Assembly: GCF_001939045.1 (NCBI RefSeq)
Contig: NZ_MKIM01000027.1
Span: 310,001 to 374,000, forward strand
DNA: 64,000 bases
Direction of reading: 5' to 3'
Source of the DNA: Rhizobium oryziradicis
Lineage (GTDB): Bacteria > Pseudomonadota > Alphaproteobacteria > Rhizobiales > Rhizobiaceae
Shown here: positions 27,155 through 37,083 of the stretch, piece by piece
Layout of the letters: each line of letters opens with the position of its first letter
Position numbering within the stretch: the first letter of the stretch is position 1
Made by a program: the position numbers and the translations under genes
The notes under the pieces: model-generated
What the model was told of the DNA's origin: nothing
The model's database searches: none
Seen by the model: only the letters and a program-made list of their open reading frames with translations

Positions 27155-28360
27155 ATGAGCACATTACAGTCCCGCCGATCTCTCGTTCTTGCCGCTATTG
27201 CGGGTGCCCTTGCCATGGCATCGGCCTTGGGCTTTGGCCGTTTTTCGTTCACCCCGATTTTGCCGGGCATGATGGCCGACCTTGGGCTTTCGGCCGGTGA
27301 TGCCGGATTGATTGCATCAGGGAATTTTGCTGGCTATCTCGTCGGTGCCGTTCTGGCTGGCCATGGTTTTGCCAGCGGACGAGAGCGGGGACTGGCGATT
27401 TTGTCCTTATTGGCCAATGCCATTTTGCTAGCAGTTATGGCTTTGAGCAATGACGTTGATGTCTTTGTGCTTATTCGGTTTTTATCCGGTGTTGCCAGCG
27501 CGTTCTCGCTGATTTTTACAAGCTCTGTTGTGTTGTCTTATGCTGCGGGCAGTGAGCACGCCCAATCCACCCATTTTGGCGGCGTGGGATTTGGCATCGC
27601 ACTTTCCTCCCTGCTGGTCTTTATGATTGGTCAAGTGCATGGCCTGTTTAACCTTGCAGGCTGGCGGCTGGATTGGCTGGTTGGCGCAGTTGTCAGCCTG
27701 GCGGCCACCCTCGCGGTTGCGGCCATGTTGCCGAGAGTGGATAAATCCGACGCAAAACAGCCCGCTGAAGGAAAGCTGATCTGGACGCGGAAATTTCTGC
27801 TGTTGCTGGCATCCTACGGGCTGTTTGGCTTTGGCTATGTCATCACCGCCACCTTCATCGTCACGATGGCCCGCATGGCCCACACCGGCGCGGTGATCGA
27901 GTTTCTCTCATGGTTTTTGGCTGGTCTTGCTGCGGCTATTGCGTTGTTTGTCTGGCACCCGTTGATGATGCGCTTTGATCTGGTTGGAGCCTATTGCGTG
28001 GCGCTGCTGGTGGAGGCCATCGGCGTGTTTTGCTCGGTTGCCTTGCCCGGCGTGGCAGCGCCCCTGATTGGCGGCGTGGCACTGGGCGCGACCTTCATGA
28101 CGATTACGGCCTATGGCTTGCGGCTTGGCCGGGTGCTGGCCCCTAAAAGCCCGCGCAAGGCGCTATCGATGATGACGGCAATGTTTGGCGTTGGCCAAAT
28201 CATCGGGCCATTGGTGGCCGGTGCCGTTGCCCAGCGCAGCGGCAGTTTCACCCTGCCAAGCTTGATTGCTGCGTCAATGCTTTTGGTCAGCCTTGTTTTG
28301 GCCGCATCCTTGTGGGCAAGCATGCGAAAGGCAAAAAGTCAGGCCATTACAAATGTGTAA
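27155..28360 (+). CDS. YbfB/YjiJ-family MFS transporter
   Basis: The 401-residue protein has about twelve hydrophobic segments. It carries the YbfB/YjiJ N-terminal pattern, LAMASALGFGRFSFTPILPGM followed by GLSAGDAGLIASGNFAGYLVG, with a long cytoplasmic connection after TM6 (about residues 187-205). It belongs in the inner membrane; the substrate is unknown. It starts 113 bases after the map gene on the same strand and precedes bacA by 96 bases. Confidence 0.88.
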   Translation: MSTLQSRRSLVLAAIAGALAMASALGFGRFSFTPILPGMMADLGLSAGDAGLIASGNFAGYLVGAVLAGHGFASGRERGLAILSLLANAILLAVMALSNDVDVFVLIRFLSGVASAFSLIFTSSVVLSYAAGSEHAQSTHFGGVGFGIALSSLLVFMIGQVHGLFNLAGWRLDWLVGAVVSLAATLAVAAMLPRVDKSDAKQPAEGKLIWTRKFLLLLASYGLFGFGYVITATFIVTMARMAHTGAVIEFLSWFLAGLAAAIALFVWHPLMMRFDLVGAYCVALLVEAIGVFCSVALPGVAAPLIGGVALGATFMTITAYGLRLGRVLAPKSPRKALSMMTAMFGVGQIIGPLVAGAVAQRSGSFTLPSLIAASMLLVSLVLAASLWASMRKAKSQAITNV

Positions 28361-28456
28361 GGATGGTTTTGAACTATTGTCGCACAGCAATAAGTGACTT
28401 AGTTTGCCTAAACGATAAACCGCCCAGATCGATTTCTGTCAGGAAAGTACCTCCCT

Positions 28457-29707
28457 GTGTTCCACTCATTCTTCCCCAAGCCCAAAGTGTTTTTCCCCTC
28501 CGCTGTGATCTGGGCGATTTTTGCGGTCATGCTCTGGTACATCTTCGGAGACAATATCGGATCGGCTCTCGGTTTTACAATTACACCAGCGGGTGCGCCA
28601 CCCAAAGTTGGCGTTTCTATTTTTTGGTCCTCCGATTTCATCTGGTTCTATCTTTACTTCGCGATTGCAGTTGCGATTTTTGCGGGGTTTTGGGCCGTTG
28701 CTGCTCCTCATCCGTGGCAAAGATGGTCTGTCGTTGGTTCTGCAATGATTTTGTTTACAGTCTATTTTCAGGTGCAGGTCAGTATAGCGATTAACAACTG
28801 GAATGGTCCTTTTGGTGATTTGATACAGGCTGCTGTTTCAAAATCTAGACCTGTTGCGGCAACTGAATTTTATTCGCAATTTGTCGTTTTTCTTGAAATA
28901 GCTTTTCTTGCTGTTGCTGTATCTGTTGTAACTCGCTTTTTTATCAGTCACTATATATTTCGCTGGCGCATCGCGATGACTGATTTTTATATGAGCCATT
29001 GGCCAAAGCTACGCATTATCGAAGGTGCGTCTCAGCGTGTTCAGGAAGATACAATGCGCTTTGCCACCACGGTTGAAAGCTTAGGTGTCAGTCTGATCAG
29101 CAGTGTAATGACGCTTATCGCTTTCACACCGCTTTTGGTAAGGTTGTCAGAAAATGTTAAAGAATTGCCACTGGTTGGTGCAATTCCATACCCCCTCGTA
29201 ATTGCTGCGATTTTCTGGTCGTTGTTTGGTACCGTACTATTGGCTGTGGTTGGCGTTAAATTGCCGGGTCTCGAATTCCGTAATCAGCGTGTTGAAGCCG
29301 CCTATAGAAAAGAGCTTGTATACGGTGAAGATCATGCTGATCGGGCCGAATTGCAGACGATGAAAACTTTGTTTGGTGCTGTTCGGCGTAACTATTTTAA
29401 ATATTACTTTCATTATGTATATTTTAATATTGCGCGCTATTTTTATATAAATCTGGATACGATTTTTTCTGTTGCTGTTCTTGTGCCTTCATTCGTGGCT
29501 GGTACTATTAGCTTGGGCATGCTCAATCAAATCTCTGGCGCTTTCGGGCAAGTGACCTCATCGTTGCAATATCTTGCGAATTCCTGGACAACGATTGTTG
29601 AATTATTGTCTATTCATAAGCGTTTGAAGGCTTTTGAAGCTGCTATCGATGACGAGCCTTTACCGGCAATCGACCAGCGTTATATTGCTAAGCAAGAGCA
29701 TGATTGA
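28457..29707 (+). CDS. bacA: BacA/SbmA-family peptide transporter
   Basis: The 416-residue inner-membrane protein starts at a GTG ([16 protein letters not shown]), matching the start of rhizobial BacA. BacA/SbmA proteins import proline-rich and other antimicrobial peptides using the proton gradient, and in rhizobia they are needed for chronic infection and very-long-chain fatty-acid-modified lipid A. The ABC-type membrane fold is seen in [30 protein letters not shown] and the [21 protein letters not shown] region; no ATPase domain is present. AGGAAAG precedes the start. The gene is visibly richer in A and T than its neighbours, with codons such as TAT, TTT and ATA. A strong terminator follows. 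Confidence 0.93.
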   Translation: MFHSFFPKPKVFFPSAVIWAIFAVMLWYIFGDNIGSALGFTITPAGAPPKVGVSIFWSSDFIWFYLYFAIAVAIFAGFWAVAAPHPWQRWSVVGSAMILFTVYFQVQVSIAINNWNGPFGDLIQAAVSKSRPVAATEFYSQFVVFLEIAFLAVAVSVVTRFFISHYIFRWRIAMTDFYMSHWPKLRIIEGASQRVQEDTMRFATTVESLGVSLISSVMTLIAFTPLLVRLSENVKELPLVGAIPYPLVIAAIFWSLFGTVLLAVVGVKLPGLEFRNQRVEAAYRKELVYGEDHADRAELQTMKTLFGAVRRNYFKYYFHYVYFNIARYFYINLDTIFSVAVLVPSFVAGTISLGMLNQISGAFGQVTSSLQYLANSWTTIVELLSIHKRLKAFEAAIDDEPLPAIDQRYIAKQEHD

Positions 29708-29739
29708 GTGCTTGCTTAAGCCGTATTTTAATAATGAAA

Positions 29740-29768
29740 GCGGCCGGGTTTCCCGGCCGTTTTGTTTT
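29740..29768 (+). terminator. Intrinsic terminator of bacA
   Basis: A stem of CGGCCGGG (29741-29748) with CCCGGCCG (29752-29759) closes a three-base loop and is followed by TTTTGTTTT. Confidence 0.93.
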
Positions 29769-29855
29769 GGGCAAAGGTATCCTTGAAGGTCCTATAGTCA
29801 GTGCATGCGGCATGCGCTATCAATCACTGCAAGAGGATTAAAGGGAATCGGCTCC

Positions 29856-30434
29856 ATGCTTATATTGATTATTGGTTTGATTCTGTTTCTGGGCCTGCAT
29901 CTGATCCGGGTTGTCGCGCCCGGCCTGCGGGCCGCTATGGTGGCTCGGCTGGGGCTGAATGGCTGGAAGGGGATGTATTCCGTCCTTGCCCTTGTGGCGA
30001 TTGCGCTGGTTGCCTACGGCTATAGCATTGCTCCTGTGATCAATGTCTGGTTTCCGCCCATGGGCATGAAGCATTTGACCGCCACGCTGATGGTGTTTGC
30101 GACCATCTGTCTCATCGCAGGCTTTTTGCCTGCCGGGCATATTGCCGTCAAAGCCAAACATCCCATGGTTCTTGCCATTAAAATCTGGGCGCTGGCGCAT
30201 TTGCTGTCAAACGGCAGTGTTCGTTCCATCATTCTGTTCGCAGCATTTCTGGCTTGGGGCGTGATCTTGCGCATTTCGCTAAAACGCCGCGCGCGGACAG
30301 GGGAAAGTGTTGACCGATCTTTTGTGGCAACGAAATATGATCTCTATGCCGTGGTTTTGGGCTTGGTTGTCTGGGCCGCCATCACGTTCAAATTGCATGA
30401 GTTGCTGATCGGCGTGGCCCCACTTGCCATGTAA
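29856..30434 (+). CDS. NnrU-family membrane protein
   Basis: The 192-residue protein has about five membrane segments and the NnrU pattern: LFLGLHLIRVVAPGLRAAM, YSVLALVAIALVAYGYS, VNVWFPPMGMKHL and HPMVLAIKIWALAHLLSNG. NnrU homologs were named from denitrifiers, and related proteins are linked to isoprenoid (zeta-carotene isomerase-like) chemistry with heme. There are no nitrite or nitric-oxide reductase genes here. I chose the ATG at 29856 (MLILIIGLIL), preceded by AAAGGGA; the frame is open 17 codons earlier. Its cellular role is unknown. Confidence 0.85.
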   Translation: MLILIIGLILFLGLHLIRVVAPGLRAAMVARLGLNGWKGMYSVLALVAIALVAYGYSIAPVINVWFPPMGMKHLTATLMVFATICLIAGFLPAGHIAVKAKHPMVLAIKIWALAHLLSNGSVRSIILFAAFLAWGVILRISLKRRARTGESVDRSFVATKYDLYAVVLGLVVWAAITFKLHELLIGVAPLAM

Positions 30435-30558
30435 ATGCGCGATTTGCGGGGGCTGAAACGATGAATTGCCATCCGCCCCCTTACAATAGTGTAAAAATCG
30501 GGTAGAAGGCGCAGCATCAGTTGATCGATTGAAACATGGCTTGAGCCCGGAATTTGTT

Positions 30559-31230
30559 ATGGCAGACCAAAACGACAGCTTTATTCGCGAAGTGAATGAT
30601 GAAATCCGCTCGGAGCAGATGCAGCGCGCCTGGCGTAGGCTCGGGCCCATCATCATAACCGTTGCCGTGCTTGTCGTTCTTGGCACAGCGGGCTACCGGG
30701 TCTATGAATACTGGACCGATGATCGCTCATCGCAGTCTGGCGATCAATTTCTGGCTGCTCAAAAGCTGGCCGCCGATGGCAAAACCGACGAAGCTTTGAA
30801 GGCGTTTGAAGCGCTGGAAAAGACCGGCTTTGGCAGCTATCCTGTTTTGGCAGATTTTCGCTCGGCCAGTCTGTTGGCGCAAAAGGGTGATCAGAAGGGC
30901 GCAATTGCTGCTTTTCAAGCGCTTGGCAAAGACAAGGCTGTGCCGGAAGCGCTTCGTGATGTGGCCCATATTCGCGCTGGCTGGTTGCTGATCGACAATG
31001 GCACCTATGAGCAGGTGTCGGCAGAAGTGGAAGCGTTGGCAACGCCCGGCAACGGCATGCGCAGCTCCGCCCGCGAAGCTTTGGGCCTAGCCGCCTATAA
31101 GGCTGGCCAGCTTGACCGCGCCCGCGAATGGTTTGAACAAATTGTGGAAGACACGCAGGCTCCGCGCAATGTCAGCAGCCGTGCACAGATCATGCTGGAC
31201 AATATCACAGCCGCAACCAAGACCTCTTAA
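30559..31230 (+). CDS. YfgM-like tetratricopeptide (TPR_21) membrane protein upstream of der
   Basis: The protein has 223 residues from the ATG at 30559 (MADQNDSFIREVNDE). It has a short cytoplasmic N-terminus, one membrane segment at about residues 30-48 and a periplasmic helical-repeat domain with pairs such as DEALKAFEALE and GAIAAFQALG. It resembles YfgM, a SecYEG-associated periplasmic chaperone factor. Its position 50 bases before der matches the yfgM-der neighbourhood in proteobacteria; the usual bamB gene between them is absent. It probably works in envelope protein biogenesis. Confidence 0.85.
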   Translation: MADQNDSFIREVNDEIRSEQMQRAWRRLGPIIITVAVLVVLGTAGYRVYEYWTDDRSSQSGDQFLAAQKLAADGKTDEALKAFEALEKTGFGSYPVLADFRSASLLAQKGDQKGAIAAFQALGKDKAVPEALRDVAHIRAGWLLIDNGTYEQVSAEVEALATPGNGMRSSAREALGLAAYKAGQLDRAREWFEQIVEDTQAPRNVSSRAQIMLDNITAATKTS

Positions 31231-31280
31231 TTTGACACGTGCCCGAAAAACGGGTGGTAACAACCGGATACTAAAATTTC

Positions 31281-32708
31281 ATGAGCTTTACCGTCGCCAT
31301 CGTCGGACGTCCCAATGTGGGCAAATCCACGCTTTTCAACCGTCTGGTTGGCAAGAAGCTGGCGCTTGTCGATGACATGCCCGGCGTGACCCGTGATCGG
31401 CGCCCCGGCGACGCCAAGCTGGTGGATTTGCGGTTTCAAATCATCGACACCGCCGGTTTGGAAGATGCTGGCCCCGAGACGCTGGAAGGCCGTATGCGCG
31501 CCCAGACGGAAGCGGCGATTGATGAAGCCGATTTGTCGCTGTTTGTGGTTGATGCCAAAATGGGCCTGACCCATGTGGATAAAACGCTTGCGAATATGCT
31601 GCGCAAGCGGGGCAAGCCTGTGGTGCTGGTGGCCAACAAGTCTGAAGCCAAAGGCTCGGACGGTGGCTTTTACGATGCCTTCACGCTTGGCCTTGGTGAG
31701 CCGGTGCCGATTTCGGCCGAACATGGGCAGGGCATGATTGATCTGCGCGATGCGATTGTCGAAGCTCTGGGCGAAGAGCGGGCCTTCCCCGAAGAAGACG
31801 ATGATGCTGTGGCTGAGACCGATATTGTTCTCAAGCCTACCGATGACGAAGAAGACGAAGAAGCGCTGTCGCATTATGATGAGTCCTTGCCTTTGCGCGT
31901 GGCCATCGTTGGCCGTCCAAATGCTGGCAAGTCGACCCTCATCAACCGTTTTCTGGGTGAAGATCGCCTGCTGACCGGGCCTGAAGCGGGCATTACCCGC
32001 GATTCGATCTCGGTGGAATGGGATTGGCGCGGTCGCACCATCAAGATGTTTGATACCGCCGGTATGCGCCGCAAGGCCCGCGTGATTGAAAAGCTGGAAA
32101 AACTGTCGGTTGCCGATGCCCTGCGCGCCATTCGCTTTGCTGAAACCGTTGTGATCGTGTTTGACGCAACCATTCCCTTTGAAAAGCAGGATATTCAGAT
32201 TGTCGATCTGGTGCTGCGCGAAGGCCGTGCGGCGGTGCTGGCCTTTAACAAATGGGATCTGGTAGAAGATCCGCAGGCGCTGCTGGCTGAACTGCGCGAA
32301 AAGACCGAGCGTTTGTTGCCACAGGCGCGTGGCATTCGCGCCGTGCCGATGTCGGGTCAGACCGGCTACGGGCTTGAAAAGCTGATGCAGTCGATCACCG
32401 ATACGGATCGGGTGTGGAACAAGCGTATTTCGACCGCCAAGCTGAACCGCTGGCTGGATAGCCAAACAACCCAGCATCCACCACCAGCGGTGTCTGGTCG
32501 TCGCTTGAAGCTGAAATATATGACTCAGGTGAAGGCCCGCCCGCCTGCCTTCATGATTTCCTGCACGCGCCCCGATTCTGTGCCAGAGAGCTATATCCGC
32601 TATCTGACCAATGGTTTGCGCGCTGATTTCGACATGCCCGGCGTTCCGATCCGCATTCATCTGAAAGCGGCTGATAATCCGTTTGAAGGCAGAAAACGCA
32701 GGCGTTGA
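31281..32708 (+). CDS. der: Ribosome-associated GTPase Der (EngA)
   Basis: The 475-residue protein has the tandem GTPase domains unique to Der. The first has GRPNVGKST (residues 8-16), DTAG and NKSE. The second begins near 206 with GRPNAGKST, then DTAGM and NKWD. A C-terminal KH-like domain follows. An acidic linker (DEEDEE) joins the G domains. Der is essential for maturation of the 50S subunit. It follows the YfgM-like gene and is ended by a clear terminator. Confidence 0.98.
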   Translation: MSFTVAIVGRPNVGKSTLFNRLVGKKLALVDDMPGVTRDRRPGDAKLVDLRFQIIDTAGLEDAGPETLEGRMRAQTEAAIDEADLSLFVVDAKMGLTHVDKTLANMLRKRGKPVVLVANKSEAKGSDGGFYDAFTLGLGEPVPISAEHGQGMIDLRDAIVEALGEERAFPEEDDDAVAETDIVLKPTDDEEDEEALSHYDESLPLRVAIVGRPNAGKSTLINRFLGEDRLLTGPEAGITRDSISVEWDWRGRTIKMFDTAGMRRKARVIEKLEKLSVADALRAIRFAETVVIVFDATIPFEKQDIQIVDLVLREGRAAVLAFNKWDLVEDPQALLAELREKTERLLPQARGIRAVPMSGQTGYGLEKLMQSITDTDRVWNKRISTAKLNRWLDSQTTQHPPPAVSGRRLKLKYMTQVKARPPAFMISCTRPDSVPESYIRYLTNGLRADFDMPGVPIRIHLKAADNPFEGRKRRR

Positions 32709-32751
32709 TCGGCTGCGCTTATTGCGACAGGCGAATCTTTGAAAACATATG

Positions 32752-32780
32752 GCCCAGCATGGTTTTCCTGCTGGGCTTTT
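32752..32780 (+). terminator. Intrinsic terminator of der
   Basis: A perfect 8-base stem, GCCCAGCA (32752-32759) with TGCTGGGC (32769-32776), is followed by TTTT. It overlaps the end of the convergent sulfotransferase gene. Confidence 0.9.
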
Positions 32781-33552
32781 AAAATGTTGGCCAATCAAAA
32801 ATATCAAGCCCTGTTAGCCTTGAGAACTTCGTGAGATCCTGGCGCAATGCCTTTTGAAACAGGAGTCTGTCGTCTTCTGTCGGCGCGCACGGGTAGGTGA
32901 TCGGAGGTTGCGCGTTTTCGGATTTTGCGTCTTTCTCGGCAAACCGCGCGATCCCGAGAAAGTCGCTGATGTGACGAAGCGTGACAAGGTGATCCGTCCT
33001 GAAGGTTTCCGATTTGAGAAACAGCAATTGTTCGCGCGGGAAAAGGCGCAAAGCACGCTCGACTTGCTGGCCGTAAAACCCTCTTTCAAGATAGGTATAG
33101 ACCCGAAATTCCGGGCTTTGCGGATGCTTGCCAGACAAACGGTCCCGACCCTCCCGGATTGCGGCGGAAAAGGGTAGGTCTTCGCTTTTTCGCGCATATT
33201 CCATGCACCATTGCGACCAGGCGCGCTCAAATGGGTCCCTAAACAGAAAAATCAGCTTTGCGTCGGGATTATACGCCTGAAGCCGCTCCAGTGCTTGCGG
33301 CCAGAAGAGGTAGATTGGCGTTATATCGTACCGTCTTTTGTCCCCCTCCCGATTGTTAAAATAATCGTCCAGAAGGCCATAGTTTGGCGCGTTCCAGTCT
33401 AGGTCTTCATTATCAAAAAAATGGAGTTCTTTGAATTTGGGAGTGTCGAGTTGTGGGTGGTTGCAGAAATAGGCGTGCAAACTTGTTGTTCCACCTTTTT
33501 GAACCCCGCAGCAGAAAATATCGATTTTTCTTTGATTTCTACTGTCCAGCAA
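32779..33552 (-). CDS. PAPS-dependent sulfotransferase
   Basis: The 257-residue protein has the two PAPS-binding signatures: the 5'-phosphosulfate loop GVQKGGTTSLHAYF near residues 16-29, and the 3'-phosphate motif LIFLFRDPFERAWSQW near 98-113. It should transfer sulfate to a carbohydrate or lipid. No ATG fits the N-terminus; TTG at 33552 is the most likely start, with a weak ribosome site. The upstream DNA is strongly AT-rich and a RIME-like repeat lies 220 bases away. Isolation from sulfate-assimilation genes and base composition suggest acquisition by transfer. The target could be a surface polysaccharide, since a glycosyltransferase gene follows. Confidence 0.85.
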   Translation of the reverse strand: MLDSRNQRKIDIFCCGVQKGGTTSLHAYFCNHPQLDTPKFKELHFFDNEDLDWNAPNYGLLDDYFNNREGDKRRYDITPIYLFWPQALERLQAYNPDAKLIFLFRDPFERAWSQWCMEYARKSEDLPFSAAIREGRDRLSGKHPQSPEFRVYTYLERGFYGQQVERALRLFPREQLLFLKSETFRTDHLVTLRHISDFLGIARFAEKDAKSENAQPPITYPCAPTEDDRLLFQKALRQDLTKFSRLTGLDIFDWPTF

Positions 33553-33983
33553 TTCTCTATTCTTCTTTTTTGTTCAAATGAAATTGCAATTTTAAAATTT
33601 TGACCAAAATTGCGAAGAAAAATGAAGGCGAACTTCACATCGAATGGTGTTTGAGACAACCCTTGGATGTGATCGTAAATTAGAATATTAGTCGTTTCAA
33701 GTGGATTGTTTATCGACTGGAAAATATTTTAGTCGCTTTTTATCCAAAACATTCGCTCCTGCCATGTCCAATTTTAGAGTTTGTCAGGGAAAAGTGGAAT
33801 CCGGTTTTTCTGATCAGACAAACTCAAACAAAGGAATCTAGAGTCTGTCTGGTTCAATCTGAACCTGACAGACTCTAAGACACAGGCGCGCGCTCTTGAT
33901 ATTAAGGATATCTTTCAGGGGATAGGGGGATGATCCGAAGGAGCCTTTCTGGCTTTCGGCAATCTGCCAAACGTTACACGATT
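33553..33983. other. AT-rich intergenic region with RIME-like repeat
   Basis: The stretch upstream of the sulfotransferase is AT-rich to about 33770, with runs such as TTAAAATTTT, and shows no credible gene. The RIME-like element fills 33775-33877. The remainder to the glycosyltransferase stop holds nothing I can name. Confidence 0.5.
33775..33877. repeat. RIME-like double-palindrome intergenic element, copy 3
   Basis: The element is nearly identical to copy 2 at 13677-13780: it begins TAGAGTTTGTCAGGG and ends GACAGACTCTA, with the same two inverted repeats and a few base changes. It lies between two genes on the minus strand. Confidence 0.88.
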
Positions 33984-35045
33984 TCAGATCATTGCGTTTT
34001 TCTGAGAGCGTCTGCGCATCAGCGATCGCCTTTTGCCCTGCGCCTTGGCCTCAATGACATTGTCGAGGAATTGCTTCGTTGCCATGGGCCACGAGAATGT
34101 CTCGGCAAGTTCTCTGGCATCCTCGCGCGAGCAAGACAGGGCCGACAGGCAGGCGGTGCGCAAATCATCATTCAGACTGCCAGCACCGGGATTGGTGACA
34201 ATATCGATCGGCCCAGTCACAGGATAGGCGGCCACAGGCACGCCAGAGGCCAAAGCTTCCAGAATGGTATTGCCGAATGTGTCGGTTTTGGACGGAAAAA
34301 CAAACACATCTGCCTGGGCGTAGGCAGATGCGAGGTCTGCGCCATGCTTGACGCCGGTGAACAACACGTCGGGATAACGGGCCGAAAGCTCTGCACGGTC
34401 CGGGCCATCGCCAATTACCACTTTCGAGCCGGGCAGATCGAGATCGAGAAAAGCGGGCAGGTTTTTTTCCACGGCAATGCGGCCAACGGTCATGAAAATC
34501 GGGCGCGGTAACCCGAAGGGCTTTTCGTCCTGCGGTTGGGGATGAAAAAGCTGGGTATCAATGCCTCGGCTCCACAGCCGTAAATTGCCGATTTTCTTGG
34601 CGTTCAGTTCCCGTTTCAGGCTCTCGGTTGCCACCATGCAGGCACCACCAGCGCGATGAAACCAGCGCACATAGGCATAGAGCCAAGACAGCGGAATGGG
34701 CAGGCGGGCTGCGACATATTCGGGAAAGCGGGTGTGATAGCTGGTCGAAAAAGCCACCTGATTTTTCACGCACCAGCGGCGGGCCAAAAGCCCAAGCGGA
34801 CCTTCGGTGGCAATGTGAATAAGGTCCGGCTTGCTGCGCTTGATGACACCGGCAACGCGACCGGGGCCGGTTAGTGACAAGCGAATCTCAGGATAGGTTG
34901 GCATGGGCACGCTTTTAAAGGACGCAGGCGTTATCATGGAGACGGTGACGCCCATTTTCGCCAGTTCCGCATTGGTATTTTCAATGGAGCGAACAACGCC
35001 ATTGACCTGCGGATGCCAGGCATCTGTCACGATTGTCAGCCTCAT
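33984..35045 (-). CDS. GT4-family glycosyltransferase (possible glycolipid synthase)
   Basis: The 353-residue enzyme has a GT-B fold. Its N-terminus IVTDAWHPQVNGVVRSI and the HIATEGPLGLLARRWC region are typical of GT4 enzymes such as diacylglycerol glycosyltransferases and mannosyltransferases. The donor-binding region reads KTDTFGNTILEALASGVPV, with the first Glu of the usual ExFG motif changed to Thr-Asp-Thr context. In Agrobacterium a related enzyme (Agt) makes glucosyl- and glucuronosyl-diacylglycerol under phosphate limitation. That identity is a suggestion only; no Pho box was recognised. A partial RIME-like repeat lies 13 bases upstream of the start. Confidence 0.82.
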   Translation of the reverse strand: MRLTIVTDAWHPQVNGVVRSIENTNAELAKMGVTVSMITPASFKSVPMPTYPEIRLSLTGPGRVAGVIKRSKPDLIHIATEGPLGLLARRWCVKNQVAFSTSYHTRFPEYVAARLPIPLSWLYAYVRWFHRAGGACMVATESLKRELNAKKIGNLRLWSRGIDTQLFHPQPQDEKPFGLPRPIFMTVGRIAVEKNLPAFLDLDLPGSKVVIGDGPDRAELSARYPDVLFTGVKHGADLASAYAQADVFVFPSKTDTFGNTILEALASGVPVAAYPVTGPIDIVTNPGAGSLNDDLRTACLSALSCSREDARELAETFSWPMATKQFLDNVIEAKAQGKRRSLMRRRSQKNAMI

Positions 35046-35058
35046 CGCGCGTGCTCCC

Positions 35059-35130
35059 TAGAGTTTGTCAGGGAAAAGTGGAATCCGGTTTTCCAAAAAG
35101 ACAAACCAAAACAAAACAATCCAGAATGGA
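35059..35130. repeat. Partial RIME-like element, copy 4
   Basis: The sequence TAGAGTTTGTCAGGGAAAAG and the following GTGGAATCCGG match copies 2 and 3 exactly. It then diverges: the pairing arm is shifted to AGACAAACC, and the second palindrome is missing or decayed. Confidence 0.75.
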
Positions 35131-35292
35131 CAACGCAACACGACTCATAAACGCGCCGCCACTGTCTTTGCGCTTATGAGCCAGATTTGTAACAGACGCA
35201 TGAAACACACTTTTCTGTGACGACCACTGGTTTTTGGCTATTGCCCTCTATAGCTTTTAAAGTTGTGATGCAGTTCAAGATAGGATCGAAGA

Positions 35293-36957
35293 ATGACAAA
35301 AACCAACCATGCCACCGGACAAAAAACAGATGACAATGCCAACTGGTGGCGCGGAGCGGTGATTTATCAAGTCTATCCACGCTCATTTCAAGACAGCAAT
35401 GGTGATGGCATTGGCGATATCAAAGGCATCACCAGTCGTCTGCCCTACATTGCCTCTCTGGGGGTCGATGCCATCTGGCTTGCGCCGTTTTTCACCTCGC
35501 CCATGGCCGATATGGGCTATGACGTCTCGGATTATTGCGACGTTGACCCGATGTTTGGCACGTTGCACGATTTTGATATCATGATGGCAAAAGCCCATGA
35601 GCTGGGCCTGAAGGTGATTATCGATCAGGTGATCTCTCATTCATCCGATCAGCATCCATGGTTCAAGCAAAGCCGCTCAAGCCGCGACAATGAGAAGGCG
35701 GATTGGTATGTGTGGGCGGATGCGAAGCCCGATGGTACCGCACCTAACAACTGGATGTCGATTTTTGGCGGTCCCGGCTGGGAATGGGATGGCGTGCGCA
35801 AGCAATATTACATGCATAATTTTCTGGCCTCCCAACCGGATCTGAATTTTCACAATCCGCAGGTGCAGCAAGCGGTGCTGGATGCGGCGCGCTTCTGGCT
35901 GGAGCGTGGCGTGGATGGTTTCCGCCTCGACACGGTGAATTATTATTTTCACGATCATCTGTTGCGCGACAATCCGCCCCACACCGCCGACAGCAATGAA
36001 GCTGGGCTGGATGCACCCGATGTGAACCCCTACGGTATGCAGAGGCATTTATACGACAAGACGCAGCCGGAAAATGTTGGCTTTCTGCATAAGCTGCGCT
36101 CGGTGCTGGATGAATATGGTGGGCGCACAACGGTGGGCGAGGTGGGCGATGGCGCGCGCTCGTTGCAGACGGTTGCGGCCTATACCAATGGCGGCGACAA
36201 GCTGCACATGTGCTACACCTTTGATCTTCTGGGGCCAGAGTTCAGCGCGGCCCATATCCGCAATTGCGTGACATCGTTTCAAGCGAAGGTTCTGGATGGC
36301 TGGGTTTGCTGGGCCTTTTCCAATCACGATGTGATCCGCCATGTCAGCCGGTTTGCACCGACACCGCAGGATCGGGTGGCAATTGCAAAGCTGGCAATTA
36401 CGGTGCTGGCATCGCTGCGGGGCTCGGTCTGCCTCTATCAAGGTGAAGAACTCGGCTTGCCGGAAGCGGAACTTGCCTTTGAAGATCTGCGCGACCCGTA
36501 TGGTATTCGCTTCTGGCCCGCCTTCAAGGGCCGTGATGGATGCCGCACCCCCATGGTCTGGGAAGGCCATGCTGCCCATGCAGGCTTTTCGGATGGCACA
36601 CCTTGGCTGCCGGTGCCGGCCGAGCATCAGGCGCTTTCGGTGGATGTGCAAGATGGCGATGCAAACTCGGTGCTTGCCCATTATCGGGCGGTTCTCGCAT
36701 GGCGCAAAGCCCACCCGGAAATGATTGACGGTGACATGTCCTTCATTGATCTCAATGAAGATGTGCTCGCATTCGTGCGCGAAAAAGACGGCAAGAAACT
36801 GTTGTTTGTCATCAATTTAGCGTTGAAGCCGAATCAGGTGATACTGCCTTTGCAGCTTGAGATAAAGGCTGTCCTGCCACTTCCCGGAATGAGGGCAACT
36901 ATGGCGTCTGGTGTGGTCCATCTTGCGGCTCTGGATGGCTTTTGTGCCCGGCTTTGA
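35293..36957 (+). CDS. GH13 alpha-glucosidase
   Basis: The 554-residue protein is an oligo-1,6-glucosidase/alpha-glucosidase of family GH13. The (beta/alpha)8 barrel motifs are WWRGAVIYQVYPRSFQD, the nucleophile region DGFRLDTVNYYF, the acid/base TVGEVGD, and FSNHDVIRH. No signal peptide is visible, so it hydrolyses maltose- or sucrose-type sugars inside the cell, as AglA does in rhizobia. Here it is not next to an agl transport operon. The start at 35293 follows GATCGAAGA, a weak ribosome site. Confidence 0.93.
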   Translation: MTKTNHATGQKTDDNANWWRGAVIYQVYPRSFQDSNGDGIGDIKGITSRLPYIASLGVDAIWLAPFFTSPMADMGYDVSDYCDVDPMFGTLHDFDIMMAKAHELGLKVIIDQVISHSSDQHPWFKQSRSSRDNEKADWYVWADAKPDGTAPNNWMSIFGGPGWEWDGVRKQYYMHNFLASQPDLNFHNPQVQQAVLDAARFWLERGVDGFRLDTVNYYFHDHLLRDNPPHTADSNEAGLDAPDVNPYGMQRHLYDKTQPENVGFLHKLRSVLDEYGGRTTVGEVGDGARSLQTVAAYTNGGDKLHMCYTFDLLGPEFSAAHIRNCVTSFQAKVLDGWVCWAFSNHDVIRHVSRFAPTPQDRVAIAKLAITVLASLRGSVCLYQGEELGLPEAELAFEDLRDPYGIRFWPAFKGRDGCRTPMVWEGHAAHAGFSDGTPWLPVPAEHQALSVDVQDGDANSVLAHYRAVLAWRKAHPEMIDGDMSFIDLNEDVLAFVREKDGKKLLFVINLALKPNQVILPLQLEIKAVLPLPGMRATMASGVVHLAALDGFCARL

Positions 36958-37083
36958 TCTGTGACTGTGGACAAATTTTCAACTCCGTGTGAGCTTTGGG
37001 TGTGCGGGCGTGATCGCGCCTGGGCGGTCACATTTTCGCCATGTGCTGAGGCACAAGTCGGCGCATAATTTTGAAGGAGATCT

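Noticed and set aside
31227..32807. Open frame of 526 codons antisense to der
   Set aside because: It lies wholly opposite the unmistakable der gene, is rich in His, Gln and Arg as typical of shadow frames in GC-rich DNA, and has no recognisable domain.
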